The translations under genes were made by a program, and so were the position numbers. This document shows, one piece after another, positions 26,026-34,768 of a stretch of 64,000 nucleotides of DNA. Position 1 is the first letter of the stretch. Every line of letters begins with the position of its first letter. The stretch lies in contig CAJXQM010000010.1 of the NCBI GenBank assembly GCA_913058145.1, positions 1 to 64,000 of the forward strand. Direction: 5' to 3'. The DNA comes from an uncultured Colwellia sp. (lineage in GTDB: Bacteria; Pseudomonadota; Gammaproteobacteria; Enterobacterales; Alteromonadaceae). The notes beneath the pieces are model-generated. The model saw only the letters and a list, made by a program, of their open reading frames with translations. It did no database searches and was not told the origin of the DNA.

Positions 26026-26340
26026 CGTGCTTGGCTGCTAACATACTTAGCTGCATTGGATGTAAAAGGAATCCCCCGCCTAGAATTTTTCTGCTTCGAC
26101 CTCATTTTTCCTGCTTAGGTCTACACGGGTGAGTTTTCAGTAGACCCCAATTAATTCCTATTCACTCAATGATTGGTATCTAACAAAAGTCATTAACAAA
26201 TTGACTATTTACCCAACGACTTATTTAATATCATAATTATCTAGCAAGATGTAGTATACTCACCGAAATATTACTTTTATAAAAGATTTATGTGATTAAA
26301 ATAGCATCAACCTTTTACATCGATAGGAATATGCTCAGCA
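26026..26340. other. Region upstream of the HpaR-like regulator
   Basis: No gene is seen. At 26222-26239 the sequence TATTTAATATCATAATTA agrees at 14 of 18 positions with the palindrome repeated across the island, a weak candidate autoregulatory site. Confidence 0.4.
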
Positions 26341-26757
26341 ATGCGTAAATTTGACGATTCTCTCCCATTAAAACTATTAAAAGCACGTGAAGCTGCCCTA
26401 AATCATTTCCGCCCTCTTTTAAAAGAAATATCATTAACAGAGCAACAATGGCGAATTATCCGTGCCTTAAATGAATATGGCGCTTTAGAATCAAAACAAT
26501 TAGCTGAATGTTGTTGTATTCTAAGCCCTAGCTTAACGGGTATTATTAAACGCTTAGAGCAGAAGAATTTTATTCAACGTCAGAAATCTAGTGAAGACCA
26601 ACGTCGTGTTTTACTAAGTTTAACTGATCATGCACAAAAAGTTTTCGATGATGTAAGCCCTCGTTTCGAAGAACGCTACGCTACAATAACAGAAAAATTT
26701 GGCGAAAACAAAATGCATGAATTCAAGGAGTTACTTGATTTTATGGCTGAAATATAA
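26341..26757 (+). CDS. MarR-family regulator, HpaR-like
   Basis: 138 residues. The start LPLKLLKAREAALNHFRPLLKE, the block LTEQQWRIIRALNEYG and the recognition region CCILSPSLTGIIKRLEQKN follow E. coli HpaR, the repressor of the homoprotocatechuate (4-hydroxyphenylacetate) meta-cleavage operon. The wing is KSSEDQRRVLLSLT. MarR proteins are dimers that bind AT-rich palindromes and release DNA when an aromatic acid binds. No hpa catabolic genes are present in this window. The gene opens the aromatic island, and I infer that it may control the repeated TTAATATATTAA-type palindromes. Confidence 0.82.
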   Translation: MRKFDDSLPLKLLKAREAALNHFRPLLKEISLTEQQWRIIRALNEYGALESKQLAECCCILSPSLTGIIKRLEQKNFIQRQKSSEDQRRVLLSLTDHAQKVFDDVSPRFEERYATITEKFGENKMHEFKELLDFMAEI

Positions 26758-27068
26758 CGTTATATGATAACGACTCACGATTAACTATTTTCTATTCACT
26801 ACTTTCTATTCACTGCACAATCCATTGTTTTTTCACTGAAAATACAGAGATTGACCATTATCCCTTGACAGTACTTAATATATTAAGTAAATTCATAAGG
26901 AATTTATTTATTTTCAATTGCCAAGCCTCAATTACACAGATAAATATACTTAACAAACGTATCACGGTAATCCTGTATTCGGTGATGCCATGGTGGAAAA
27001 AGCAACTCAAAAATTAACTGTTGTGTTTCCAGTTGACTGAGTCAACGCTAACTTACTGACGTCACTCT
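26758..27068. other. Region between the HpaR-like gene and the MFS gene
   Basis: It contains the palindrome at 26872-26889. At 26954-27040 there is a 28-codon open frame without a start codon (containing HGNPVFGDAMVEKATQKL). It looks like a possible gene end fragment, but I cannot assign it to a family. Confidence 0.4.
26872..26889. promoter_or_regulatory. Island palindrome, copy 1 (upstream of the MFS gene)
   Basis: TACTTAATATATTAAGTA, a perfect 18-bp palindrome 180 bp before the MFS start and 115 bp after the HpaR-like gene. It is taken as the reference for the other copies. Confidence 0.65.
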
Positions 27069-28262
27069 ATGACCATTCATACCCACAATAAGAAACCTTC
27101 ATTAATGTTGCTTATTGTTATTGCCATGACGAGCCCTTTAGCACTAAATTTATTCATTCCTGCAATGCCCTCTGCAGTAATTGCCTTACATACTGACATT
27201 GCAACAATGCAATTAACGTATAGTTGTTTTTTGTTAATGTTAGCTTTTGGTCAATTAATATCTGGCCCTTTAGCTGATTATTTTGGTCGTTATCCTGTTT
27301 TAGTGACGGGCTTAATTATTCATTTTTTTGGGTGTGTTTTTGCGGCCTTAGCAGATGATATTAATTTATTAATCGCAGCCCGAGTATTACAAGCATTAGG
27401 TGGTAGTGCATGCATGTCAATGGCACGAACGATGACTTTAGACCTCTATGGTCGTGAGAAATCAGCCAGTAAAATGAGTTATTTAGTGATGGCGATAGCG
27501 CTGTCTCAAACCCTTGCACCCACATTAGGCGGCTATGTTAATCTATATTTCAACTGGCAGGCTATTTTTATCATTTCGTCATCCATCGCTTTTGGCATTT
27601 GCTTGTTAGCCATGAAAAATTTAACAGAAACCTGCCCTCAAAAGACCACGAGTTTAAGCGTAACCCGAATTTTACATCAATATTCACAGGTATTAACATC
27701 AAATCAATATATCGGTTATGCCTTATCAAGTACCTTTATTGCTTGTGCTTTCTATCTTTTTATTGGCAGTGCTCCCTATATCGTTGTTGATCATTTAGGG
27801 GGGAATTCCGCTGATTTTGGAAATTGGTTTTTACTCGTTGCCTTGGCCTTTATGCTAGGTAGCCTTTGTTCTGGTACCTTAACAAAACGTATTTCCATCA
27901 ACACCATGATCTCGGTAGGCCACGTGATATCCTTGTTAGGTGCCACTTTTTTATTATTACTTAACGCTGTTGAGCAATTAAATTATTTCAGCGTGTTCAT
28001 CCCAATGGCACTCCTCACTTTTGGCCGCGGCCTAAGTCAACCAAGCGCTCAATCAGCTGCCATTGCTTGTGCTTTATCTCGCGCAGGAACTGCCTCTGGT
28101 TTGTTAGGATTTATACAGCTAATTATTGGTGCTTCTATTGCTCAATTAGTCCCTTTATTGATGGATTACAGCATAAATACTTTATTTTTTATTATTTTTT
28201 TAGCCCCTGCTTTTGCTTTAACAAGCCATTATTTTACCGTCAAAACTAAGTATAAAAAATGA
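27069..28262 (+). CDS. Bcr/CflA-type MFS transporter
   Basis: A 397-residue inner-membrane protein with 12 predicted membrane spans. Motif A of drug:H+ antiporters is GPLADYFGRYPVL after the second span, and the start LFIPAMPSAVIAL and VLQALGGSACMSMAR are characteristic of the Bcr/CflA branch. Members export drugs or metabolites in exchange for protons. It is downstream of the HpaR-like gene and of one island palindrome, so export or import of an aromatic compound is possible; that is an inference from position. Confidence 0.85.
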   Translation: MTIHTHNKKPSLMLLIVIAMTSPLALNLFIPAMPSAVIALHTDIATMQLTYSCFLLMLAFGQLISGPLADYFGRYPVLVTGLIIHFFGCVFAALADDINLLIAARVLQALGGSACMSMARTMTLDLYGREKSASKMSYLVMAIALSQTLAPTLGGYVNLYFNWQAIFIISSSIAFGICLLAMKNLTETCPQKTTSLSVTRILHQYSQVLTSNQYIGYALSSTFIACAFYLFIGSAPYIVVDHLGGNSADFGNWFLLVALAFMLGSLCSGTLTKRISINTMISVGHVISLLGATFLLLLNAVEQLNYFSVFIPMALLTFGRGLSQPSAQSAAIACALSRAGTASGLLGFIQLIIGASIAQLVPLLMDYSINTLFFIIFLAPAFALTSHYFTVKTKYKK

Positions 28263-28958
28263 TACAGCGCGTTTTAGCGACGGTAAAATAGCGTTAGTCT
28301 CGACTCGTTATTGTTCAACTACTTTCGATAAAATCCCGTGGTCTTTAGTTGCGAGCTAACTCACCTTGTAGGAGTCACTTGTTACCCCTAGCGAGAAACT
28401 AAAGCCGCCTTTCTACCTTATTTATCATATTAAGTAGTTGACAAGCAGCAATGCAAAATGCGACATTAGTTAATATATTAACTAATGTCGCATAATTATA
28501 AACCATCAGGCCAATTGAACGACAAATTATGATGAGTGTGCATTAGATATTGCACTATGACGAACTTTCCCAGACTTTGGGTGTTTTCTCTCTCATTGGT
28601 GCACTTGTACTACTCATTTTGTAGCAAGTACTAATAAAGTATCAATTTAAGAACCTATGAGTACTAGTACTAAAGTTGGTACCCTGTTCTCAAAACAACA
28701 CTGGTAAAAGGTTACGGGTTATATCAAAGTAGGCATTACATCAGATGAAGTATTGTTAATACCCTTTGAAATAACAAAATTAGTGCTCGTAAAATGAGAG
28801 TTCATACTTAGATTTAATACAAACAATTAACACCTATTATTTACTTAATCAACTGGAGGAAAAACTAGAATAACGATACAAGAAACACTAAACATCAAAT
28901 TATTACTATATAAAACAAACTATAAAAATATAAAACAATAAGTTCAGGAGAGAACACT
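28263..28958. other. Long control region between the MFS gene and the TRAP operon
   Basis: No gene is seen on either strand. It contains a 36-bp perfect palindrome at 28458-28493. A GGAGG-like sequence at 28856-28861 has no start codon at a usable distance. The dctP ribosome binding site CAGGAGAG is at its right end. The distance from the palindrome to dctP is nearly 470 bp. Confidence 0.55.
28458..28493. promoter_or_regulatory. 36-bp perfect palindrome containing island palindrome copy 2
   Basis: The left half is ATGCGACATTAGTTAATA and the right half is its exact reverse complement. The central 18 bp (28467-28484) read TAGTTAATATATTAACTA, differing from copy 1 only by the symmetric C/G exchange at positions 3 and 16. 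There is no T-run after it, so an operator is more likely than a terminator. Confidence 0.7.
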
Positions 28959-29975
28959 ATGAATAAAACATCATTAATGAAAGTCACTGCCGCATTAGGT
29001 TTATGTGTAGTACTGTCGGCATCAGCTGTAGCAGAAACGGTATTACGTGTTGCTACTTGGTTACCACCTGCACATATCATGAATGCAAAAGTTTGGCCTA
29101 CATGGGGAAAATGGGTAGAAGAAGCGACAGAAGGCAGAGTAAAAATAAAATTAGAATACGGCATGGGTCATCCTAAAAGCTTATTTGATCTAGTTGAAGA
29201 TGGTGTTGTAGATGCCAGTTGGAGCTACCACGGTTATGTTCCAGGTCGTTTTAAATTACCTCAGATTGTTGAGCAACCAGGATTAGCTGTAAATGCTGAA
29301 GCCGCTTCTGTTGCACTTTGGCGAGTACAGGACAAATATTTCAAAAAAGCTGGCGAATTTGAGGGTTTAACATTAGCGGGAATGTTTACACATGGTCCTG
29401 GTTATGTACATAGCATTAAGCCTATGAATAGCTTAGCTGAATTAAAAGGTAAAAAAATCCGTATTGGTGGTGGCATTCAAAGTGAAATAGGTAAGCGCTT
29501 AGAGATTACTCCTATTGCTGCTCCGGGTTCAAAAGTATATGAAATGTTACAACAAGGTGTGATTGATGGCGTATTTATGCCAATGGACTCTTTAAAGTCA
29601 TTACGCCTTTATGAAGTTGCTCCTAATGTATTAGCTGTTCCAGGTGGTATGTACTTAGGTAGTTTCTCAATGTTTATCAATCCAGAGTTTTTAGCTGGGT
29701 TAAGTAAGAAAGACAGAGCAGCGATAATGAACGTTTCTGGCGAAAAACTTTCAGCAATGGCTGGTAGTGTTTGGGATGGCGGTGATGCTGTAGCGTTAGA
29801 ATTTGCTAAAAGTAAAGGGATTAACATCGTTTCTAATGACAAATTAAGTCAAGAATTCAAAACATATACCAAAGGTATAGCTGAAGGCTGGGTTGATAGT
29901 GTTAAAGATCGTAATGTGAAGGCAGATGCCGCATTAAAAGAGTTACGAGAAATTGCTCAGAACTATGGTAAGTAG
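28959..29975 (+). CDS. TRAP transporter substrate-binding protein (DctP family)
   Basis: 338 residues with a signal peptide ending near SAVAET. The mature protein starts VLRVATWLPPAHIMN, and the DctP-type ligand-binding body includes the conserved block LKGKKIRIGGGIQSEIGKRL. In this family, the Arg of KIRIGG normally pairs with the carboxylate of an organic acid ligand. It is first in a three-gene TRAP operon followed by a stress-protein gene. Its position between aromatic genes suggests an aromatic acid as substrate, but the ligand cannot be read from the sequence. Confidence 0.92.
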   Translation: MNKTSLMKVTAALGLCVVLSASAVAETVLRVATWLPPAHIMNAKVWPTWGKWVEEATEGRVKIKLEYGMGHPKSLFDLVEDGVVDASWSYHGYVPGRFKLPQIVEQPGLAVNAEAASVALWRVQDKYFKKAGEFEGLTLAGMFTHGPGYVHSIKPMNSLAELKGKKIRIGGGIQSEIGKRLEITPIAAPGSKVYEMLQQGVIDGVFMPMDSLKSLRLYEVAPNVLAVPGGMYLGSFSMFINPEFLAGLSKKDRAAIMNVSGEKLSAMAGSVWDGGDAVALEFAKSKGINIVSNDKLSQEFKTYTKGIAEGWVDSVKDRNVKADAALKELREIAQNYGK

Positions 29976-29986
29976 AGGGTTGTTTT

Positions 29987-30553
29987 ATGAGCTTTAGTGC
30001 TTGGTTATCAACGCACTACGAAGAGAAAGGGCTAGTCAAATGGCTAGCCTTTTTTTTAGAAGTTATTGCGGCACTAACCTTATTAATATTAATGTTACTC
30101 ACGTGTACAGATGTGTTGGGAAGATATCTTTTTGATAACTCTCTTGATGCAGCTTCAGAGCTAACAGAAATCTGTATTGCTATTATTGTTTTTGCTGAAA
30201 TGCCAATTATTACTTGGCGAAGCGGCCATGTGGTTGTTGATATTTTGGATCGCTTCATGGGCAAAAAGATTATAAAAGTATTATCTTTGTTATCAATTTT
30301 TATCATGGCTAGTTCATTGTACTATGTTGCTCATCGTATATTTTTTATGGGGGCTCGTTCACTGCGACGCGGTGAAGAAAGCGAATATCTTGCTATCCCC
30401 ATGGGTCATGTCGTGCAATATATCGCGATTATGAGTTGGGTTACGGCTGGCGCTGTTATCACTTACGGTATTTACATTTTACTGTTCCCGAACAAACCAG
30501 AACAATATTCAGAGCCATCTGAATCTTTATCAAGCTCAAAGGAGGCGAAATAA
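29987..30553 (+). CDS. TRAP transporter small permease (DctQ family)
   Basis: 188 residues with four membrane spans, with conserved ELTEICIAIIVFAEMPIITWRSGHV in the middle, typical of DctQ. It pairs with the large permease in the inner membrane. It starts 11 bases after dctP and ends one base before the dctM start codon, so coupling is tight. The last 25 residues are a charged cytoplasmic tail. Confidence 0.92.
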   Translation: MSFSAWLSTHYEEKGLVKWLAFFLEVIAALTLLILMLLTCTDVLGRYLFDNSLDAASELTEICIAIIVFAEMPIITWRSGHVVVDILDRFMGKKIIKVLSLLSIFIMASSLYYVAHRIFFMGARSLRRGEESEYLAIPMGHVVQYIAIMSWVTAGAVITYGIYILLFPNKPEQYSEPSESLSSSKEAK

Positions 30554-30554
30554 T

Positions 30555-31883
30555 ATGACCGTTGCACTTATTGGTTTTGCTATCTTATTAGTACTTATTA
30601 TTATCGTACGTATTCCTATTGCTTTTTCTATGGGTATTGTTGGCTTTGGTGGTTTTGCTGTATTGCAAGGACTCACACTAGACAATATCGTCGATTTTCG
30701 TTGGACAGCAAGCCTGTCTATGGCATCAAAACGTATTATTGATACCGCACAAGAATATAGTTTATCTGTTATTCCATTATTTATTTTAATGGGTAATTTA
30801 GTCACAAAGTCAGGTTTATCACAAGAGCTTTATCGCGCTTCTTACGCATTTTTAGGCCATAAAAAAGGCGGTTTATCAATGGCGACCGTTGTTGCCTGTG
30901 GTGGGTTTTCTGCCATTTGTGGCTCAAGTTTAGCCACGTCGGCTACTATGGCTAAAGTGGCCATGCCGCCTATGCGTAAATATGGTTATGCCGATTCTTT
31001 AGCTACCGCGTCTATTGCTGCCGGTGGTACCCTAGGTATTTTGATCCCACCCAGTGTTATTTTAGTGCTATATGGATTAATGACGGAAACCAGTATTCGC
31101 GAATTATTTGCTGCCGGTTTTATTCCCGGTTTTATTGGTATTTTAATGTATCTTGGCGCCGTGAAATATACGGTATGGCGTGACCCTTCAAAAGGACCTT
31201 GTGGCGATAAAATGTCATGGCCTGAACGAATAGATGCCTTGAAAGGGGTTTGGGGTGTACTCACGTTATTTACGGTGGTGATGGGTGGTATTTATTTAGG
31301 CGTATTTACGCCAACAGAAGCCGCAGGCGTTGGCGCAGGTGGTGCCTTTATTATTGCACTCGCTAGAAAGTCACTTACCATTAGAACACTTTTTGAAACA
31401 CTTGCAGATACCGCTAGAACAACCACTATGTTGTTTACTGTACTGATTGGTGCGTTGATTTTTTCTGATTTCATTAACCGTGCGGGTTTACCAAGCGATT
31501 TATTCGCCTTAGTGAGTGGGCTAGATGTCTCTCCTATGTTAGTAATATTTGCTATTTTGGCAATATATATCGTACTGGGTATGGTGTTTGAAAGTTTATC
31601 TATGATGTTACTGACCGTTCCTATTTTCTACCCGCTTGTTCAAAGTATGGGCTTTGATTTGGTGTGGTTTGGTATTGTGGTTGTGGTGGTGACAGAGATT
31701 AGTTTAATCACGCCGCCCGTTGGGATGAATGTATTTGTCTTAAGTGCCGTGCTAAAAGATGTTAAAGCCAGCACTATATTTAAAGGTGTTACACCCTTTT
31801 GGTGTGCCGATATATTACGTTTATTATTAATCACTGTAGTGGCTCCTATCTCACTAGCCTTACCTATTTGGCTCTATCGATAA
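30555..31883 (+). CDS. TRAP transporter large permease (DctM family)
   Basis: A 442-residue ion-coupled permease with about 12 spans. Conserved DctM blocks are GGFSAICGSSLATSATMAKVAMPPM, the loop GGTLGILIPPSVILVLYG and the C-terminal TPPVGMNVFVLSAV. It imports the ligand delivered by the DctP protein with sodium ions. GGAGGCGAAATAAT precedes the ATG. A stem-loop terminator follows. Confidence 0.94.
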   Translation: MTVALIGFAILLVLIIIVRIPIAFSMGIVGFGGFAVLQGLTLDNIVDFRWTASLSMASKRIIDTAQEYSLSVIPLFILMGNLVTKSGLSQELYRASYAFLGHKKGGLSMATVVACGGFSAICGSSLATSATMAKVAMPPMRKYGYADSLATASIAAGGTLGILIPPSVILVLYGLMTETSIRELFAAGFIPGFIGILMYLGAVKYTVWRDPSKGPCGDKMSWPERIDALKGVWGVLTLFTVVMGGIYLGVFTPTEAAGVGAGGAFIIALARKSLTIRTLFETLADTARTTTMLFTVLIGALIFSDFINRAGLPSDLFALVSGLDVSPMLVIFAILAIYIVLGMVFESLSMMLLTVPIFYPLVQSMGFDLVWFGIVVVVVTEISLITPPVGMNVFVLSAVLKDVKASTIFKGVTPFWCADILRLLLITVVAPISLALPIWLYR

Positions 31884-31891
31884 TAAAAAAC

Positions 31892-31930
31892 CGACAGTAA
31901 CGTTAATTAACATTGTTACTGTCGATTTTT
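31892..31930 (+). terminator. Stem-loop after dctM
   Basis: Arms CGACAGTAAC and GTTACTGTCG around a 13-base loop, then ATTTTT. It ends the TRAP transcript, or attenuates it before the stress-protein gene. Confidence 0.8.
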
Positions 31931-31970
31931 AGCCCTTTGTATTGGATACGATTTATTTGAAAGGAATATT

Positions 31971-32483
31971 ATGACAACTAACGCTAACACCACAGCTAAA
32001 AGCAAAATTAATAAAATTCTTTATGCCTCTGATATAGAAAAAGGATCAAGACCCGCTTTTCGTGCAGCAATGAGCTTATGTGGCAAGTATGAATCTGAAA
32101 TCACTTACTTACATATATTAGAGCCGTTATCTAGTTCGGCACAAAACCTTATTAAAAGCCTCGTTGATACTAAAGATGTTGAAGGCATCTATCAACAAAG
32201 TTTGGTTAATTTAAAAGCTAAAATTGAAGAGCGCATTGGTCATTTTTTTGAACAAGAAATTGAATTTCATAACAGCCTTGATATCAGTAAAATAAAGTCG
32301 CGTATTGAAGAAGGTGTTGCCTGGGAAACTATCATTAAAGTAGCGAATGAAATCGACGCTGATGTGATTGTGATGGGTACACGTACTCACTCAGCTGTAG
32401 GACAGTTTTTCTCTGGCTCAACCGCTAACAAAGTCATGTTAAATACCAAAATACCACTGTTAATTATTCCATTAGGCAAGTAG
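31971..32483 (+). CDS. Universal stress protein (UspA family) downstream of the TRAP operon
   Basis: A 170-residue alpha/beta protein of the UspA fold. The start ILYASDIEKGSRPAFRAAM is canonical. The C-terminal nucleotide-binding pattern G-x2-x-H-x-...-G-S-T is present (VMGTRTHSAVGQFFSGSTANK), so it probably binds ATP. Usp proteins often accompany TRAP transporters (TeaD is the known example) and are thought to tune transport. It is 88 bp after dctM, beyond a stem-loop. Confidence 0.9.
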   Translation: MTTNANTTAKSKINKILYASDIEKGSRPAFRAAMSLCGKYESEITYLHILEPLSSSAQNLIKSLVDTKDVEGIYQQSLVNLKAKIEERIGHFFEQEIEFHNSLDISKIKSRIEEGVAWETIIKVANEIDADVIVMGTRTHSAVGQFFSGSTANKVMLNTKIPLLIIPLGK

Positions 32484-32519
32484 ATAGTATTTATATCCAC
32501 CTGCCTACACTCCATATAA

Positions 32520-33113
32520 TTATTTGCTAGCTGCTTGCTGACTATAATACTCAGCAACGGCTTCTATCTGCTTATCTGTTAACTCTTGTGCAATAACCTG
32601 CATTATTGGCGATTTCCTTTCACCACTTTTAAAGGTATGTAATTGTTTTTGTAAATACATTGCCTGCTGTCCTGCTAAATTAGGCCATAACTCAGTCACA
32701 GTAATCCCTGTCATACCATGGCAAGAAATACAACGAGCCCGCACATTTTCTCCTTTTTTATTATATGTTTTACTCGCTTTAGTACCATTTTTCTGCTGTG
32801 AAAAATAATGAGCTAATACGGTAATATCATCATCACTGAGCGTTTTAACATAAGGTGTCATTTGTGGATTATCACGTTTACCCTCACGAAAAGCGGTAAT
32901 TTCTTTATTAAGATAGCCTTGCTTTTGTCCTGCTAGATTAGGGTAATTTGTGTTGGTAGAAATACCCTTTTGACCATGACATGTTGTACACGATTTGACT
33001 AAATTATTAACATTACCTTGCTCGTTGGCAATGGCTGGTTGATTCATAAAAAAACAGCTCAAAAAAGCAATCGGTGCTATTTTATTAAATTTATTTTTGG
33101 TCACTAGTTTCAT
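32520..33113 (-). CDS. Diheme cytochrome c, c4-like
   Basis: 197 residues with a signal peptide (about 1-29, ending AIANE). Two similar domains each have a heme site, CTTCH and CISCH, with partner Met ligands in the QMTPYVKTLS and IMQVIAQELT segments. This is the layout of cytochrome c4, a soluble or loosely membrane-bound electron carrier to oxidases. It is last in the minus-strand operon that begins with the aldehyde dehydrogenase. It is a candidate electron acceptor for the amine dehydrogenase. Confidence 0.88.
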   Translation of the reverse strand: MKLVTKNKFNKIAPIAFLSCFFMNQPAIANEQGNVNNLVKSCTTCHGQKGISTNTNYPNLAGQKQGYLNKEITAFREGKRDNPQMTPYVKTLSDDDITVLAHYFSQQKNGTKASKTYNKKGENVRARCISCHGMTGITVTELWPNLAGQQAMYLQKQLHTFKSGERKSPIMQVIAQELTDKQIEAVAEYYSQQAASK

Positions 33114-33164
33114 CGATTGTCCTATTGATTAAGGTAAACTGATTAAGGTAAATTAAACTGAAAG

Positions 33165-33611
33165 CTATTTAACTGATAATTGCTTTATTAACATCTTTCT
33201 ATATTCAACTACTTCAAATAATGGCTGCTGTCGCAACGTAGCCACTTCATTAGTAGTAAAATATTGCATATTTTTTGGCACACTCTCACCGCCAAATTCA
33301 ATAATCATCCAGTTAAGCACTTCGGCCAACTGTGCATCATTTAACGACGAGTTAGCCGATCCCGGCACTTTAACTAAATACTCCCTAGCTATTTCTTTTT
33401 GTAGAAAATAACCTATAAAGTCTTTAATTTTAGGTACTGATTTACCACCCGTACCGTCAGGCGTATGACAACCTTGACAAAGCATTTGATAATTAAACTT
33501 AGCTCTGTCGGGATTAATTTTCAGCAGGTTATCAGCAGCAATCGTTTGAAAACTACCTAAAATAAATAGTCCCCAAACAATGCATTTTGTGAACCGACTT
33601 AACGTAATCAC
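33165..33611 (-). CDS. Monoheme cytochrome c of the aromatic amine dehydrogenase operon
   Basis: 148 residues with a signal peptide (residues 1-26, ending IAAD). One heme site, CQGCH, is followed by TPDGTGGKSVPKIKDFIG; the Met ligand candidate is in the C-terminal half. Its ATG overlaps the stop of the light-chain gene by four bases (33608-33611), so translation is coupled. Amine dehydrogenases need a periplasmic acceptor (azurin, amicyanin or a cytochrome), and no blue copper gene is visible here. This small protein is therefore a good candidate for that role. Confidence 0.85.
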   Translation of the reverse strand: MITLSRFTKCIVWGLFILGSFQTIAADNLLKINPDRAKFNYQMLCQGCHTPDGTGGKSVPKIKDFIGYFLQKEIAREYLVKVPGSANSSLNDAQLAEVLNWMIIEFGGESVPKNMQYFTTNEVATLRQQPLFEVVEYRKMLIKQLSVK

Positions 33612-34132
33612 TTACTACTACTTTCATCAAAAGCAATACCCACAACAATTGCAGTAGAACAATGATAAACAGAGCTAGTTGCGCCTAAACACCAATTAAC
33701 ATCGTTAGATTTATCTGAGCGATATAAAGGCCTATCACCCTCATCTCGTTGACATAAACAGGTGCCACATTGCGTTTTACCACAACAGTCATTATATGAA
33801 ATAACATAATTACGACCGTCAATGGGGTTACGACATGTGCCTATCCACGTGATGGGTGACATTTCAGTCCCTGGGGGGCAAGTATTGTAACTACCACCAC
33901 AACAATCACATAAAAAACCATCAATGGCGCAATAACGCCAATAATCACAACTGGATGGATCGCCTGCTTCTTGTGGAAGTACAGGCGCATCAGCTGCTCT
34001 TGCAACCGGTAATAAAGGAATAGTAGAGGCACCCACTAAACTTGCAGCAATCCCTTTAATGAAACCTCTGCGATTGCTCAGTTGGGCAACATTACGTGCT
34101 TTTTTTTCAAAAAATTTATCAATAAAATTCAT
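33608..34132 (-). CDS. aauA: Aromatic amine dehydrogenase, light (TTQ) chain
   Basis: 174 residues from the chosen start. Its two key tryptophans, in CDYWRYC and NDVNWC, should be cross-linked into tryptophan tryptophylquinone, the cofactor that oxidises the amine. About fourteen cysteines form the dense disulfide pattern of the family (GFLCDCCGGS, DCCGKTQCGTCLC). GFLCxCCGG and WIGTCxNPxDG are closer to aromatic amine dehydrogenase than to methylamine dehydrogenase. A twin-arginine signal (NRRGFIKG) indicates folded export by Tat. The frame is open to 34216. The ATG at 34132 is preferred because it begins 13 bases after the mauD-type stop and gives a normal Tat leader. Confidence 0.9.
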   Translation of the reverse strand: MNFIDKFFEKKARNVAQLSNRRGFIKGIAASLVGASTIPLLPVARAADAPVLPQEAGDPSSCDYWRYCAIDGFLCDCCGGSYNTCPPGTEMSPITWIGTCRNPIDGRNYVISYNDCCGKTQCGTCLCQRDEGDRPLYRSDKSNDVNWCLGATSSVYHCSTAIVVGIAFDESSSK

Positions 34133-34145
34133 CTGTAAATTTCCA

Positions 34146-34751
34146 TTATTTAGCGGGGTAGGCTTGTTTAGACATAAACTCTTGTATAGAAGCGACGTTA
34201 TGCTCTTTTGCTTCAAATAGACTATCTATATGCTCTCTTGAGTTAATAATGCCCATTGAGGCAATAACACCGTGTTGATTAATCAATACAGCATAAGGCA
34301 GTTTGGCAATGCCAAAACTTTTACCCAGTACTTCTGAAACAATATAAGGAAAGTTTGCTAAGCCCTGCTTGTCAATCAAGCCTTGGTGATCATCATTTTT
34401 TCCATCACTAGCAAACACCACATCGACCCAATCAGCTTCAGCTTTAGCAGCAGATTTTATTGCGGGTAATAATGTTTTACACACTGGGCAAGTGGGCGAA
34501 ATAAAAAACAACAGTTGTGAGTGACTATTCTCACGCTTACCACCCACATTAACTAGCGTTGAGCCCATTGTTTGTAAGGTTAGCTCGGGCGCTACTTGAC
34601 CGGCTTCAAGCTTTTGGTTAATCGCTAGCGCGCCAGCAGGGGCAACTCGCTCATAAAGTACGCCTATTTGACGAGTTAGCGCATAAATAATTACGGCAAA
34701 AGCTACCACTATGATCCAAAGAACTATGTTTGATATAACTAATAAATCCAT
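34146..34751 (-). CDS. aauD: MauD/AauD-type disulfide maturation protein
   Basis: 201 residues. An N-terminal membrane anchor (about residues 5-25) is followed by a periplasmic thioredoxin fold with the active site CPVC in SPTCPVCKTLLP (near residues 93-96). MauD proteins are needed to form the six disulfides of the quinone-bearing light chain. It follows the mauE-type gene by 17 bases and precedes the light chain. Confidence 0.88.
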   Translation of the reverse strand: MDLLVISNIVLWIIVVAFAVIIYALTRQIGVLYERVAPAGALAINQKLEAGQVAPELTLQTMGSTLVNVGGKRENSHSQLLFFISPTCPVCKTLLPAIKSAAKAEADWVDVVFASDGKNDDHQGLIDKQGLANFPYIVSEVLGKSFGIAKLPYAVLINQHGVIASMGIINSREHIDSLFEAKEHNVASIQEFMSKQAYPAK

Positions 34752-34768
34752 CTTTACATCCTCAATTT

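Noticed and set aside
26954-27040. Small open frame between the HpaR-like and MFS genes
   Set aside because: No start codon and no family recognised; noted only as a possible fragment.
33608-34216. Longer light-chain gene starting at 34216
   Set aside because: The extra 28 residues overlap the mauD-type gene and precede the Tat leader; the ATG at 34132 is more likely.
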